Shown: one piece after another, positions 46,001-56,230 of the stretch | How the letters are laid out: every line of letters begins with the position of its first letter | How positions within the stretch are numbered: position 1 is the stretch's first letter | NCBI GenBank assembly: GCA_019916065.1 | Contig: CM034238.1 | Span: 23,985,246 to 24,049,245 of the forward strand | DNA length: 64,000 bases | Reading direction: 5' to 3' | From: Vitellaria paradoxa | Lineage: Eukaryota; Streptophyta; Magnoliopsida; Ericales; Sapotaceae | Notes under the pieces: generated by a model | The model's database searches: none | What the model was told of the DNA's origin: nothing | What the model saw: only the letters and a program-made list of their open reading frames with translations | Translations under genes and position numbers: made by a program

Positions 46001-48597
46001 TGTAAGGCTCCATTTGGATGGACTTGGACTTTGAGACCAAATTTTATGAAGTATAAGAGCTAATTTAGGTAAGAAAACATGAATGATCTTTGGATAATTA
46101 ACTATGATTTTTAATGAAGTTATATTTGGATAATTCTCCTTAAACAAATTGTGCCGATCCTGTGGTTTCAAATCCAAAACTGCAAACACAATATATGGTC
46201 ATTCGACATTAGTGCCTTCCCATAATGGAGGAGGGTTGATGGTTGACCTCATTGTCCCATCTCACTTTTTTCCAGATAAATTCCGTATAGTGGTTATCTG
46301 TGGGTGGCCCTGTGCTTTGGCCACCTGCTGAATCTCCTATTTATATTTGGTCCTGACTCCTATTAGGGGTCAGAACACAAAACTTGACTAGTATTTGTGA
46401 CATGCACATTCAATTAAAGTCGTCTTGGGACTTTTTTGTCATGCAGATGTAGGATGGCTTCTGGTACCTTTGGTTGCTTGCTTAGGCATGGTTTTCAGTT
46501 TAGGTCTTTTTTGTGCATTAAACCAATATCACAGCTTCTGTCAATTCTTTTACGGTTCTTGTCTCAGTATAGTTGCAGTTTATGCGTATGCTAAAATAAT
46601 ACATTTTCACTTAAGTTGTGCATGGTCTTCTACCAATCTTCAGGTTCAGTGGGATGAACCCTCGTCAATTTTGCGTCCAGAAAGAGTTTCACCATGGGAA
46701 TTAGAGCCACTTGTGGCGGCAACTCCTCCAAGCTCTCAACCTCTGCAGAGGAAGCGATCACGTCCACCAGTTTTACCCTCATCAGCGCCAGATCTTTCTC
46801 CACTTGGTATGAATGCTACCGTGTAGTAGCTCTGCTGTATGTACACTTCCTGTCAATTCTTAATGGAGCTCATCTTTGTGTTATTAGGCGTGTGGAAAAC
46901 CCCAGTTGAGTCTCCCCCAGCTTTCTCATATTGTGAATTTCGTGGACGGGATCTCCATCCTTCCCCCAAATTTTCCTCCATCACGAAGGGCAGCTCTCAT
47001 AGCTACAGTGAGAACAGTTCTGTGGCCCCAGTTTCCAGCAGGTCAATGTATTGGTCTAACCAAGTGGAAACCACGATGGAGTCTTTTGTACCTGTTGTTA
47101 ACAAGGAATCTGTTGAAAAGAGACAGAACACCGGTTCCGGTTACAGGCTCTTTGGGATTGAGCTACTTGACCATTGTAACTTGGAAGAAGCTTCACCAAT
47201 GAATACAGCATCGGATGCAGTGGGGGATGATCAGCCAGTTCAATCTCTGGATTGTGAATCTGATAGGCATTCCGAACCTTCAAATATGATTCGATCTGAT
47301 ATTCCTTCAGTAAGCTATGAACCTGAAAAATCATGCCTGAGGTCTCCTCAGGAGTCGCAAAGCAAACAAATTCGGAGCTGCACTAAGGTATTTATTGGGT
47401 CATGTTTTTTAAATTCTTTGATTCTGGTTATAAAAAGGATAAAAGAAATGAAATAATTGATAATGTAGGTTCTTTTTATGGATATAGTTGGGCTTTTCTG
47501 GGAAGATCTGATTAGGGTCCTGATGAGTTTGCCATCTGTTGTAGATACTCCTTTTTGTGTATATATATTCGTGTGTATTACTTGCCTTTGCCGTTGTGTG
47601 TACACACTATTTTGCAAGGTGGTAATGCTCCGCATAACTTTACTAAGAAGCTCGACCAATTTTACAAATTGAAGTAGCATGCCAGAATCATAGTAAGAAG
47701 TTTCGAACTTTCTGGGCTGCAATTTCAATGGGTTCCAGGGGGGCTGCAGTGGGTCAATCAACGGTTAGGATGTAATTATATTTTAATATGATGTATCTTT
47801 CCATATTCTTCATTAATGATCTTCCAATCAGATTTTGTTTAACTTTTATTTTTATTTTGAATTTAATTTTATTACATTGAATTAAAATTATTAGATTTGA
47901 TGCAATTACATCTTAACCGTTGATTGACCCACTGCAGCCCCCTTGGAACCCAATTTCAATGGGTGCTTTAAATCGAAATAAAGATCCTTCTAGATTTAAG
48001 TAGTGAAAGTAGCTTGTTTTAAATTATAATGCTCTGACAAAATGCCTATTTGTTTTAACAGGTACACATGCAAGGAATTGCTGTTGGGAGGGCAGTGGAT
48101 TTGACACATATGGATAGTTACGAGGATCTTTTCAGAAAATTGGAAGAAATGTTTGAAATTGAAGGTGAACTCGGCAGATCAGCAAAAAAATGGCAGGTTG
48201 TCTTTACAGATGATGAGAACGACACAATGATGGTTGGGGATGACCCGTGGCAGTTAAGTGACAGACCTTAGTCTTCTAATACTCTTCTTTGACTCAAGCC
48301 ATCAAAGAAGAAGGCCCCGCATTTCAGTTGTTTTATAATTTATATTGGAATGCTGATTCTAATAGTTCTAATCTTTATGGCATTGGTTATATTTTCAGTG
48401 AGTTCTGCAGCATGGTGAGGAAGATTTTTATCTACTCAAACGAGGAAGTGAAAAAGCTATCACCTAAGGTTAAGCTTCCAGTCGATGAGGATTTCAAACC
48501 ATGCAAGACACCTAAGGGGAAGCTTCCAGTCGATGAGGGCTTCAAACCATGCAAGTCAGCTTCAGATAATGATAATGTGATCTGCACTGAAGACTAG
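38923..48597 (+). CDS. ARF1: Auxin response factor 1
   Basis: A transcription factor that binds auxin-response elements in the nucleus; ARF1 is a clade B, mainly repressing, ARF. Coding exons: 38923-38968, 40254-40369, 40948-41043, 41142-41198, 41382-41534, 41668-41752, 43215-43305, 43388-43552, 44139-44258, 44341-44416, 46644-46806, 46888-47387, 48062-48252, 48399-48597; 2,058 nt, 685 residues, all phases consistent. The start ([12 protein letters not shown]) matches the ARF1-type N-terminus. The B3 DNA-binding domain is at about 123-230 (DNA-contact loop H139-G140), the ancillary ARF domain to about 357, a Ser/Pro-rich middle region with an RLFGI repression motif at 476-480, and a PB1 interaction domain at about 553-640 with invariant K556 and acidic D606-D610. 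Over its whole length it resembles Arabidopsis ARF1 ([40 protein letters not shown]). Intron 7 starts with GC. The tail has a 16-residue tandem duplication. No inactivating change seen. Confidence 0.95.
42241..42285. repeat. C/G/A homopolymer cluster in ARF1 intron 6
   Basis: A run of C directly followed by a run of G and then of A (about 42251-42283). It could be a genuine low-complexity tract or an assembly artefact. Confidence 0.5.
43009..43070. repeat. TA/TG/T compound microsatellite in ARF1 intron 6
   Basis: TA repeats (about 43009-43034), TG repeats (43037-43051) and a T-run (43052-43069) lie about 145 bp upstream of exon 7. No bounded element was found around it. Confidence 0.8.
45080..45577. 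mobile_element. Long-TIR Mutator-type MITE in ARF1 intron 10
   Basis: A 498-bp element flanked by ATAAAATTT on both sides (45071-45079 and 45578-45586), the 9-bp duplication typical of Mutator-like elements. Ends are GGGTCGATTACCTC and GATGTAATTTACCC; the inverted arms extend about 180 bp each (CTTAACATTTG, ACATTTAAAA, TTATTTTGAAA words). It is non-coding and lies between exons 10 and 11. Relatives are at 32993, 53014 and probably 473. Confidence 0.85.
45627..45755. mobile_element. Short MITE in ARF1 intron 10
   Basis: About 129 bp, from GGGGCATTTAGAGCGAC to GTGCGCCAAATGTACCC, with an interior matching the family at 28473 (TTCGTACAG, AAAAAGTGAATAATTTT). Boundaries are approximate. Confidence 0.55.
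47730..47951. mobile_element. Mutator-type MITE in ARF1 intron 12
   Basis: A 222-bp element flanked by identical 9-mers AATTTCAAT (47721-47729 and 47952-47960). Ends are GGGTTCCAGGGGGGCTGCAG and CTGCAGCCCCCTTGGAACCC; the arms continue inward (GGGTCAATCAACGGTTA and TAACCGTTGATTGACCC), so most of it can fold. The ends match the 7.3-kb MULE at 23479. Given its near-perfect arms and duplication it is among the younger insertions here. Confidence 0.9.
48463..48558 (+). repeat. 48-bp in-frame tandem duplication in ARF1 last exon
   Basis: Units 48463-48510 and 48511-48558 encode residues 642-657 and 658-673, each of the form PKxKLPVDExFKPCK followed by T or S. They differ at only a few bases, so the event is relatively recent. 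It lies after the PB1 domain in a region that varies among ARFs, so function is probably kept. Confidence 0.9.
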
Positions 48598-49140
48598 TCA
48601 CCAGATTGTGGGGCCTGGTCACCGATGTCCCCGTGTCCCTTGTTAGAAGTTGAGTGGAAAATAATACCAGATGGATCGAACAGCTGATAAGTCACTTGGG
48701 TCATTTTGTTTTGTTTTTTTTTTAGCAAAAAAGATGGGCACATGCTGGAAGTTCAGTTACATGACATGGGGGCAATAAGTCAATAGTGAGACAAAAAAAG
48801 ACCAGTTGTTTAGATCCGAATGGTGTCTCGGCAAGATAATTGATTGCCTTACAAGATAAGTATTTGGTTGCATTACTCTTTTTAATGTTCTGTTATTGTC
48901 AAGGGAATCTCATAGTGCTTGCTAGTTTGGACCTCAGATGGGTTATGAAAAAAGTTTGTCTGCTCCACAGCTTGTGATAAAGACGGGAGAGGATAGATAG
49001 ACACCGTCTTTTGCTTTTTGTTAATTTTTTTTTTAACTTTCTTTTAAAACTTTTTAATATATATATATATATATATATGAACCAATACCTTTATGTCATC
49101 TGTATATAAATACATTTAGCCTCTCAAGTTACTTTTGTTG
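48598..49140 (+). promoter_or_regulatory. ARF1 3' untranslated region (approximate)
   Basis: Sequence after the stop stays less AT-rich than intergenic DNA to about 49000, then passes a TA microsatellite (about 49058-49078). No single polyadenylation signal stands out; AAATAATACC at about 48658 and ATAAATACATTT at about 49106 are candidates. Confidence 0.4.
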
Positions 49141-49899
49141 TCTACTGTTTGAGGATAGAATGTGCATGTGAATCATTTAGATCTATGAATGTGAGGTAGG
49201 TTTGGGTAGATGTTATGGTGCCATTTTTCTCTCTTTCTTTCTTTATTTATTTATTTTTTTTTCCGCCTCTCATTGTGTACTAACCGGGGAGGAAGTTTTT
49301 GCTTTGTCTCGTCTTTGTTTTCACCATCCAGGGGTAGGAGTGGAGCCTTTGGGATTTTGAGGGCACGGAATTGGATGTTCATGCCCGTTATTTATTTTCA
49401 CTGCTTGTAAGAAGTGGAATCTATTTCCGTGGAATGCTCGTTCTAATCACCCTTGTTATGGGTAGTAGTGGCCATTTTTTAACATTTTAATTCCCTCGTG
49501 GAGGGAGGAACTGGGGCTGGAAGCTTAATTTCTAGTGACTTTCAAGGGTTTTTTTTTTTTTAATTTTAATGTTGTTGTTGTTAGAAGCTGATAGATTTAT
49601 ACTAGAAGTTAACAGATTTATGTCGAAAGTAATTAGATTTATGTGGAAATGTTTTTCTCTTGCCAAACGGTACATAGAATACACGGTGGCCGCCGAGCTG
49701 GTATTCATTCATCACCACCGCTACGATCAGTTAGCCATCGCCTGCAACGTTCATCCCACTGCAAGATTCTCTCTAGGCTCAGTGACATTTGTGCTTCCAT
49801 GAATAGCTTACTGAAATAAAATTTTGGTCCTTGTGATTTGAGGATTCGAGCTGTTATTTTGCCTTTCATTTTTCCTAGGTTAAATAGCATGTGGATTGC
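49141..49899. other. Intergenic DNA after ARF1
   Basis: Short frames at 49210-49410 and 49569-49802 (and its antisense) have no recognisable domain. No bounded repeat is seen. Confidence 0.4.
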
Positions 49900-50600
49900 C
49901 CCGAATGTTTTTAAAATTGATGGCTATTTTGTTTGGATAAATGTGAATTTTAATGAATAAATTTGAAACTAGCTTTTATTTGGGGTTGTAATTTTAAATT
50001 AACGATCAAGATCCATTTTTATGAAAGAATGATAGAACTAAGTTTTTAAAGAATAACCAAGTTAAAGCCCATTTAATTATCGATGTTATTCAATTGTGAC
50101 TATCATGAATGTTGTTTTTTAATTTAAAATTAAATTTTCTTTTTGCTTACCCATGTCAACTCCATGTGCCACTGGTTGGCACTAAATTTATCTAATTTTT
50201 AAATGTTATTCACTCTTTATTTTACTGTACGAATTACAAGATTATAATTTTTATCAATTTTTACTAATTTTTTGCTCTTCCAAACGTCTCCTTAGTTTGG
50301 AGATGAGTATGACAGTAAGGCTTAGTTTGGGGGGAAAAATAACTTTTTTTTTTGGTATTTTGAAAAAAAAAAATTAACTTTTTAGTAATTAAATTTTTAG
50401 TTTTCTTATTAATTTACATTTTTATCCTTTACAGTTTAAAAGAAATTTAAAATGTAAAAGAGTAAATTTAATTATTTCAGAAAAAAGTTAAAAAAGTTGA
50501 CTAGTCAAAAATAATAAAGCCTAGGTTTGGAGATGTTTTCTTTCTTTTTCTTTTTTTTTTTTTAAATTGAAATTAAATATTGAATTATAACCACTTTGGC
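49900..50600 (+). repeat. Duplicated block D, copy 1
   Basis: Diverged direct duplicate of 52190-53640. Shared words are TTTTAAATTAACGATC-like flanks, TTATTCAATTGTGACTATC, ATGAATGTTGTTTTTTAAT, TAGTTTGGAGATGAGTATG and ATAACCACTTTGGC. A fragment of the 28473-type MITE (about 50195-50292) interrupts this copy only. Site 50105-50112 (ATGAATGT) is empty here but occupied in copy 2. Confidence 0.7.
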
Positions 50601-50890
50601 CTTCTAATTTTACTTAGAATTTCAATATCATTTTCGAACTTCTATTTTTCTATTTAAGCACTCAAACTTGTAGGATTTTCAATATCATTTTTGAACTTCT
50701 ATTTATTCTATTTAATCTCTTTAACTTTTAATAATAAATAGTGTGAATATCATCTTTACTGAGACAGAAAAATTTAACTCTTTGTAGTAGTGTTTGACAT
50801 AATTACTATGTAATTTAAACTGATTAGATTTTACATAACCTTTGTAATTATATAAAAAAATATGGTAATATTTTTCTCATAAACAATTAA

Positions 50891-51237
50891 GGGGACATTT
50901 GGAGGCACAATTTTTAGTAATTTACGCATTTTTTTTACCAAAAGTTACTAATTACAATTTCTGGTGTGTTTGTGAAACAAGTTACAAGTTTTAGCAATTT
51001 TTAGTAACTTTTTGTAACTTTTGAGTGTTTGGTAAAATTTTTGGTAACTTTTGACAATTTTAAGTAACTTTAAGCAACTTTTTGTAATTTTTGACAAATT
51101 TTAACAACTTTTGGTAACTTCTAAGTTGAGAAATTACTGTAGCAGAACAGAAAAGTGGTAAATTTGGTGTTCTACTAAGCACCCAATGTGCAAAATTTGG
51201 TACTTTTTTGCTAAAACTTTTGCTACCAAACGCAACC
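50891..51237. mobile_element. Tourist-like MITE (TAA target site)
   Basis: A 347-bp element flanked by TAA (50888-50890 and 51238-51240). Ends GGGGACATTTGGAGGCA and TGCTACCAAACGCAACC are inverted; the interior is made of AGTAACTTTTxGxAA words. Same family as 10093 and 36390, and similar tips to the Harbinger relic at 15812. Confidence 0.75.
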
Positions 51238-51240
51238 TAA

Positions 51241-52189
51241 GAGTGATATAAACAGATCTGTTTGTATTTATATCTCTATATATTTATTCATGAAATATTT
51301 GAAATTAAGTTTTATTCGCTGTTTTTTTTTTTTTTTTTGCTTTATTGTTATGATTAAAATTATTTCTAACCAATAATCGTTCTATTAGAATTTATAATAC
51401 TGCATCTAGGCAAATTTGAATGCTATTTTTCCTTGCACATAAAATAATTTTTCTATGCGCTAAATATATTTATCTCTAGATATGTAGGGAAGAAATAAGT
51501 ACGATTTACTTATTGTATATTTTATCTAAATATACATTAACAAACTTTTTTAATCTTAAACTTATTATTAATGTTTTGGATCACACTGATTTATTATTGA
51601 AAGTTAATGGACTAAGAAAAAAAAAAATAGGAGTTCAAGGATGATATTGAAACTCTAAGTAAAATTGAAGGGCTTAAATAGAAAAATAAAAATTTAAATA
51701 TAACATTAAAATTTTAAGTAAAGTTAGAGCGACAAAATAATTGTTTACCCTTAAATTTCACATGGAGCTACGATTTTAAATTGATGAATGAGAAGTTGTT
51801 TAAACAATATAAGAAAGTACTAAAGATATTTTTTAAACTAATAGAGTCAAAAATTATTTCAAACAAAAATTAATTTTAAATTTATCATAATTTATTATTT
51901 TAGATTATTCAGATTTATAATAAAATTCACGCCTGAACTAACAAAATTATATTTGAGCAATTCTTTTCAAATAGATTAGTATTGAATTTATAGATTTCAA
52001 ATTCATAAATACTTATGTAAATTTAGTGTGCGTACGTATATATACATATATGAACTTCTTAGTGGAAAAAAAAAAAAAGATTACTAGGATAAGTATTGGA
52101 TATTTTCATTCTTACAAAAATTTGAATTATGAAGTGTCAATTATGAGTTTAACCTGGTGATTAGAATTGACAAATGAGCAGGTTTTAAA
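51241..52189. other. AT-rich intergenic DNA
   Basis: No gene or bounded repeat is recognised. Confidence 0.4.
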
Positions 52190-52363
52190 ATGTTTGGATC
52201 GTAATTTTAAATTTGAAACGAGATTTTATTTAGAGTCGTAATTTTAAATTAAAAATCTAAACCCATGTTTACAAAAAGTATAAAAACCCTATGTTTTTGA
52301 AGGATAACCCAATTAAAACCTGTTTAATTGTCGTTATTATTCAATTGTAACTATCATGAATGT

Positions 52364-52769
52364 GACCCACGCGATAGTTACAAGCTCAGTTTGCTCCATA
52401 AACCTAGCCCCAGGGTCAATCTTAAAAAATGAGATCCCAAAGGAGTGTATATATATATATTTTTTTATCAGGACAGTGGTAAATCGTAAAAAAGAGCGTG
52501 AGTGAATTTTATAAGATGCAGAACAAGGGTTTTTATTAGAGATTCCATCCAATAAGTTAACAAATGGATCTATAGAAAATTATTGGGTCTAATAAATTAA
52601 TTATTTTTATACCCTTAAAAAAGATTAGGCAATCATATTTGGGTTAAAAAAAACTACTACCCTACCCTAACTATAGAACTAGCAGGGGTTTTTTTTTCTA
52701 GATTGTTTTTTGGAGCCTAGGTCTGGGCCCTTTGGGCAAGCTCAAGGGCTAAACCTGCGTGCACCTTGT
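52364..52769. mobile_element. Unclassified 406-bp insertion with 8-bp target duplication
   Basis: The insert is flanked by ATGAATGT on both sides (52356-52363 and 52770-52777), and copy 1 of block D has the single uninterrupted site. It starts GACCCACGCGATAG and ends GCGTGCACCTTGT, with no obvious terminal inverted repeat, poly-A tail or pol III boxes. It contains a less AT-rich stretch (GGGCCCTTTGGGCAAGCTCA) near its right end. An 8-bp duplication fits hAT elements, but the ends do not; the class is open. Confidence 0.75.
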
Positions 52770-53013
52770 ATGAATGTTTTTTAATTTAAAATTAAAATTT
52801 CTTTTTGCTCACCTATGTCGACTGCGTGTGCAAGATGACTATGATTCAACCACTGATTGACACCAAGTAAATCTAACCTAGTTTGGAGATAGTATGGCAA
52901 TAAGATTTAGTTTGGGAAGGGAAAAGTTTTTTTTTTTTTGGCAAAGGAAAAAAAAAAGTTAAATTTTTTAGTAGTTATTCTTTATGGTTTAGAAGGAATT
53001 TAAAATGTATAAA

Positions 53014-53478
53014 AAATAAATTACACATGGATATCTTAAACTTTTGGATAATTACAAATAGATTTCTTAATATTTGAAATTTACAAATACCTCTTATTTT
53101 GAAAAAATGTTGCTAACTCCTGATATCCATCCGTTAATATGCCGTTAAGATTTAGGTAAAATAATGACATCAGCTAAAAAATTTTTCTAATATACCAAAT
53201 TTACCCTGAACAATTGTTGCAATTCTTCCTCTTAGATTTTTTTTTTTTTCGGTGACCTGAAATCTTGCCGATCTTTACCGATGGGTAAAGTGGGGGACAC
53301 ATTATTTAGCCCATTCATGTATGGTAAAGAGTAAACTTGGTATGTTGAAAAAATTTTTTAGCTAAAGTTATCATTTTAGCTGAAGATTAATGGAGGGGGA
53401 TCGAGAATTAGAAACATTTCAAAATAAGAAAGCAATTGTAAATTTCAAATATTGAGGGGTCTATGTGAAATTTATCTA
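53014..53478. mobile_element. Long-TIR MITE of the GGGTAAATTACA family
   Basis: Left arm AATAAATTACACATGGATATC, without its first base, pairs with right arm GGGGTCTATGTGAAATTTATC; inner words TATTTTGAAA/TTTCAAAATA confirm the inversion. Flanking ATGTATAAAA and ATGTAAAAAA are similar and may be the target duplication. It lies in copy 2 of block D. Confidence 0.6.
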
Positions 53479-53800
53479 ATGTAAAAAAATAAATTTAATC
53501 ATTTAAAAAAATTAAAAAATTAAGTAGCTAAAAATAAATAAATAAATAAAAAGTCTTAGTGTATCTAACCTAGTTTGGAGTTTTTTTTTTAAATTTACGT
53601 TTAAATAGTGAATAATAATCACTTTGGCATAAACTATTACCACGAAAAATAAATGTCTGAATAAATTACAAAACCACCATATGGGACAAAGCAACAAAAT
53701 GTTTCATAAGCTGCAGTCTCATTCACTAAGGCCGCTTCAATTTTCACAAATATTTATAAAACTCTACAAATTTCTATGTTATCTATAAATTTTAATAAAA

Positions 53801-56040
53801 TTTTTTATAAATTTTTAAAAAATTTTATATAAAATGTCAAAAATTTATCTATCAGAATCCATTCAAATGTTCCGTTTGAACGAATTTTTATTGTTCATCT
53901 TTATGTTTTTATGGTTTGTTTACTTTACTCTAAATGTAAACTAAATTACATTTTATCTCAACTTTTATAACTGTAAATAGCCCCTAAATTGATCTTAAGA
54001 ATTTGTTATGTATATTCGTTGTATGCTTTCCAATTTTGTGAATGGACTAGCTCGAAAGATAAAATCAGAGTGATGTAACATGCATGGAGTCTTAACAATT
54101 TTAAAAATAAAAAAAAAAATAACTCACTAAATAATTCTTTTACAACATATGATCACATTATTTTAATTTATTTTTATAAAAAATTATGAAAGATTATTTA
54201 TTTTATAAATATCTGTTTAAAAAGAAATATATTACCACATCGTTTTGATTTTATTTTTTTGATAAAATAATATTAAAAGAACATAATTTTTCTCACGAAT
54301 ATCTGTTTAAAAAATAAGGTTGGTGTTTGGATGATAAAAAAGTATAACAAAAGTATGAAGATTTGATGTAAAAATGATATATAACAAAATTTGATTAAAA
54401 AAATATAAAAAATTAATAAAAATTAATTAACTTTAATTAATTTTGATAAACTAAACAGCATTGCCAAATCTGTGCTAGGTTTTGTCTTTACCACGGAGGG
54501 CAGAAGCTAGAGTAAGCTAAGGCGTAACAAAGTACTGCGCGCTTTGGTTGACCATTCAAAATTCTAATCCCCAACGCAACTTGTGAAAGCCTGCAGAATC
54601 ACAGGGCTTTACGGTGGGTTTTTAAATATATTTAAGTTTGTGATGGGTGAAAAATGAATATAAGTAAAATATAATATAATATTTAATACAAAAATATGTA
54701 TTGTTTAAACATTGAAAAAAAATATTTGAAGTACTAAATTAATAATAAAATGACTTACAAAAAGAAAAAAAAAATACAACATCTATTGATCCTTCAAATA
54801 AAAAATAAAAATAAAACAAAAAAAAAGAACATATGGCATACTGTCATCAATTTCTTAGATTTTTAACCTAAAAAAATCGACTAACAACAGTAAAAAGATC
54901 CACCATAAACTTATTAAAAAAATGTGTACATCATTTAAATAAAAAACGAAACACAAAAAATAAAAAAAAAAAAAATAGTGGGACCATCAATAATTTTTAA
55001 AATTTTTAACATAAAAATAACATTTAATGTTCAAACACTATATTCTAAGAAACGAAACACAAAAATCAAAATAGTGGGACTATCACTAATTTTTTAGATT
55101 TTTAACGTAAAAATATATTTAATGTTTAACCACTATAAAAAAAAATCAAATACCCTAGAAACGGTAAAATAATCTACTATAATTGAGCTTATAAAAAATT
55201 AAAAAATATATATTCAAAACAAATATATAATTAAAAAAAAAAGTAAACAAACAAACAAAATTGCACATGCCAAGTGATCCCTAGTCCATAAATGGGCATG
55301 CGGGCAAAATTCAAGAGTACTTTCTCTCTCTTTCTCTCTCCCCTTCCGTATTAAAATTTTTGTTCAATTTGGCTTCAGATATTCAACTTTTAATTATAAC
55401 AATTAAAGATATAAGTTTTAAATTTATTATTGGAGAATTGATATTCCAATAAATTATTCATGAGCTTTTTCATATTAAAAAAAAAAAAAAACTCTATGAT
55501 ACAAGAGATATTAAGGGGAGTTTGTATTGAAAAAAAAAAAAAGAGAGAATAAAAAAAAAAAAGTGAAATTTTTTGGACTTTAAAATATAAAAAGTTGTTT
55601 TCAAATGATGATTAGATATTTATATTTGATTTGATATAAAGTTGATAAAAATTATATCAAGTGACACGTAACAAAATTTAGTAGAGAATATTAAAATTTT
55701 TTGAAATTTTGTGTAACTTTTTGATATAAATGTCAGTCTAATTTTTTAAAAAATTAGTAAAATCTATCGAAAGGCACTATAATTATTTGTTCTAACAATT
55801 TTGATAAATTTCTTAAAAATGTCAATATTCTTTTAAATTTGAAAAAGTTAAAACTTTTAAAATTTTTTTGGAGATTTTTGAATTTGGTTAGAGTTCCAAA
55901 TGCCCCCGATAGTGTCCTTTGCATAAATATTGAGTAATCACTACTTTATTAATTTATTTACTTATTTTTTGGTCATGCATGACAAAAACCCCTAGAAATC
56001 GGATGAGAATCGTAGAAGGCTTGTCCAGCTAGTTACCAAA
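53801..56040. other. AT-rich upstream intergenic DNA
   Basis: No gene is visible. A GTGTTTGG-type MITE end (TTGGTGTTTGGATGATAAAA) starts near 54319 and another fragment ends CCAAATGCCCCC at about 55907. A-rich runs dominate 54700-55270. Confidence 0.4.
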
Positions 56041-56100
56041 TTACATTCCACCATCGTGACGAGAAGTAAAATGTCCAGATTCACTTGTATCTTTTAACAC

Positions 56101-56110
56101 TATATATAGA
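56101..56110 (+). promoter_or_regulatory. TATA box of the dioxygenase gene
   Basis: TATATATAGA lies 121-130 bp before the ATG. A start near 56130-56140 would give a ~95-nt leader. Spacing and sequence are those of a standard plant TATA promoter. Confidence 0.75.
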
Positions 56111-56230
56111 CCCTGTCACCCAGCATCATTCGAAACCAACTTAATTAACCATCTTTCACTTCTTAGCCACTCTGTGAACCCAAAACAAAGATCAAACTCG
56201 ATCGATCCGTATCATCAAGTTTCCACAACC

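Larger units (their letters stand above)
52190..53800 (+). repeat. Duplicated block D, copy 2 (with two insertions)
   Basis: Second copy of the block. Relative to copy 1 it has gained a 406-bp insert (52364-52769) and a long-TIR MITE (53014-53478). Its right part (53540-53800) matches the window's right edge (63713-64000) closely: CTAACCTAGTTTGGAG, CATAAACTATTACCACGAAA, CCACCATATGGGACAAAGCA and AAGCTGCAGTCTCA. Confidence 0.75.

Noticed and set aside
56174..56230. N-terminal extension of the dioxygenase
   Set aside because: It would need a GTG start. The ATG at 56231 has a strong plant context and matches family length.
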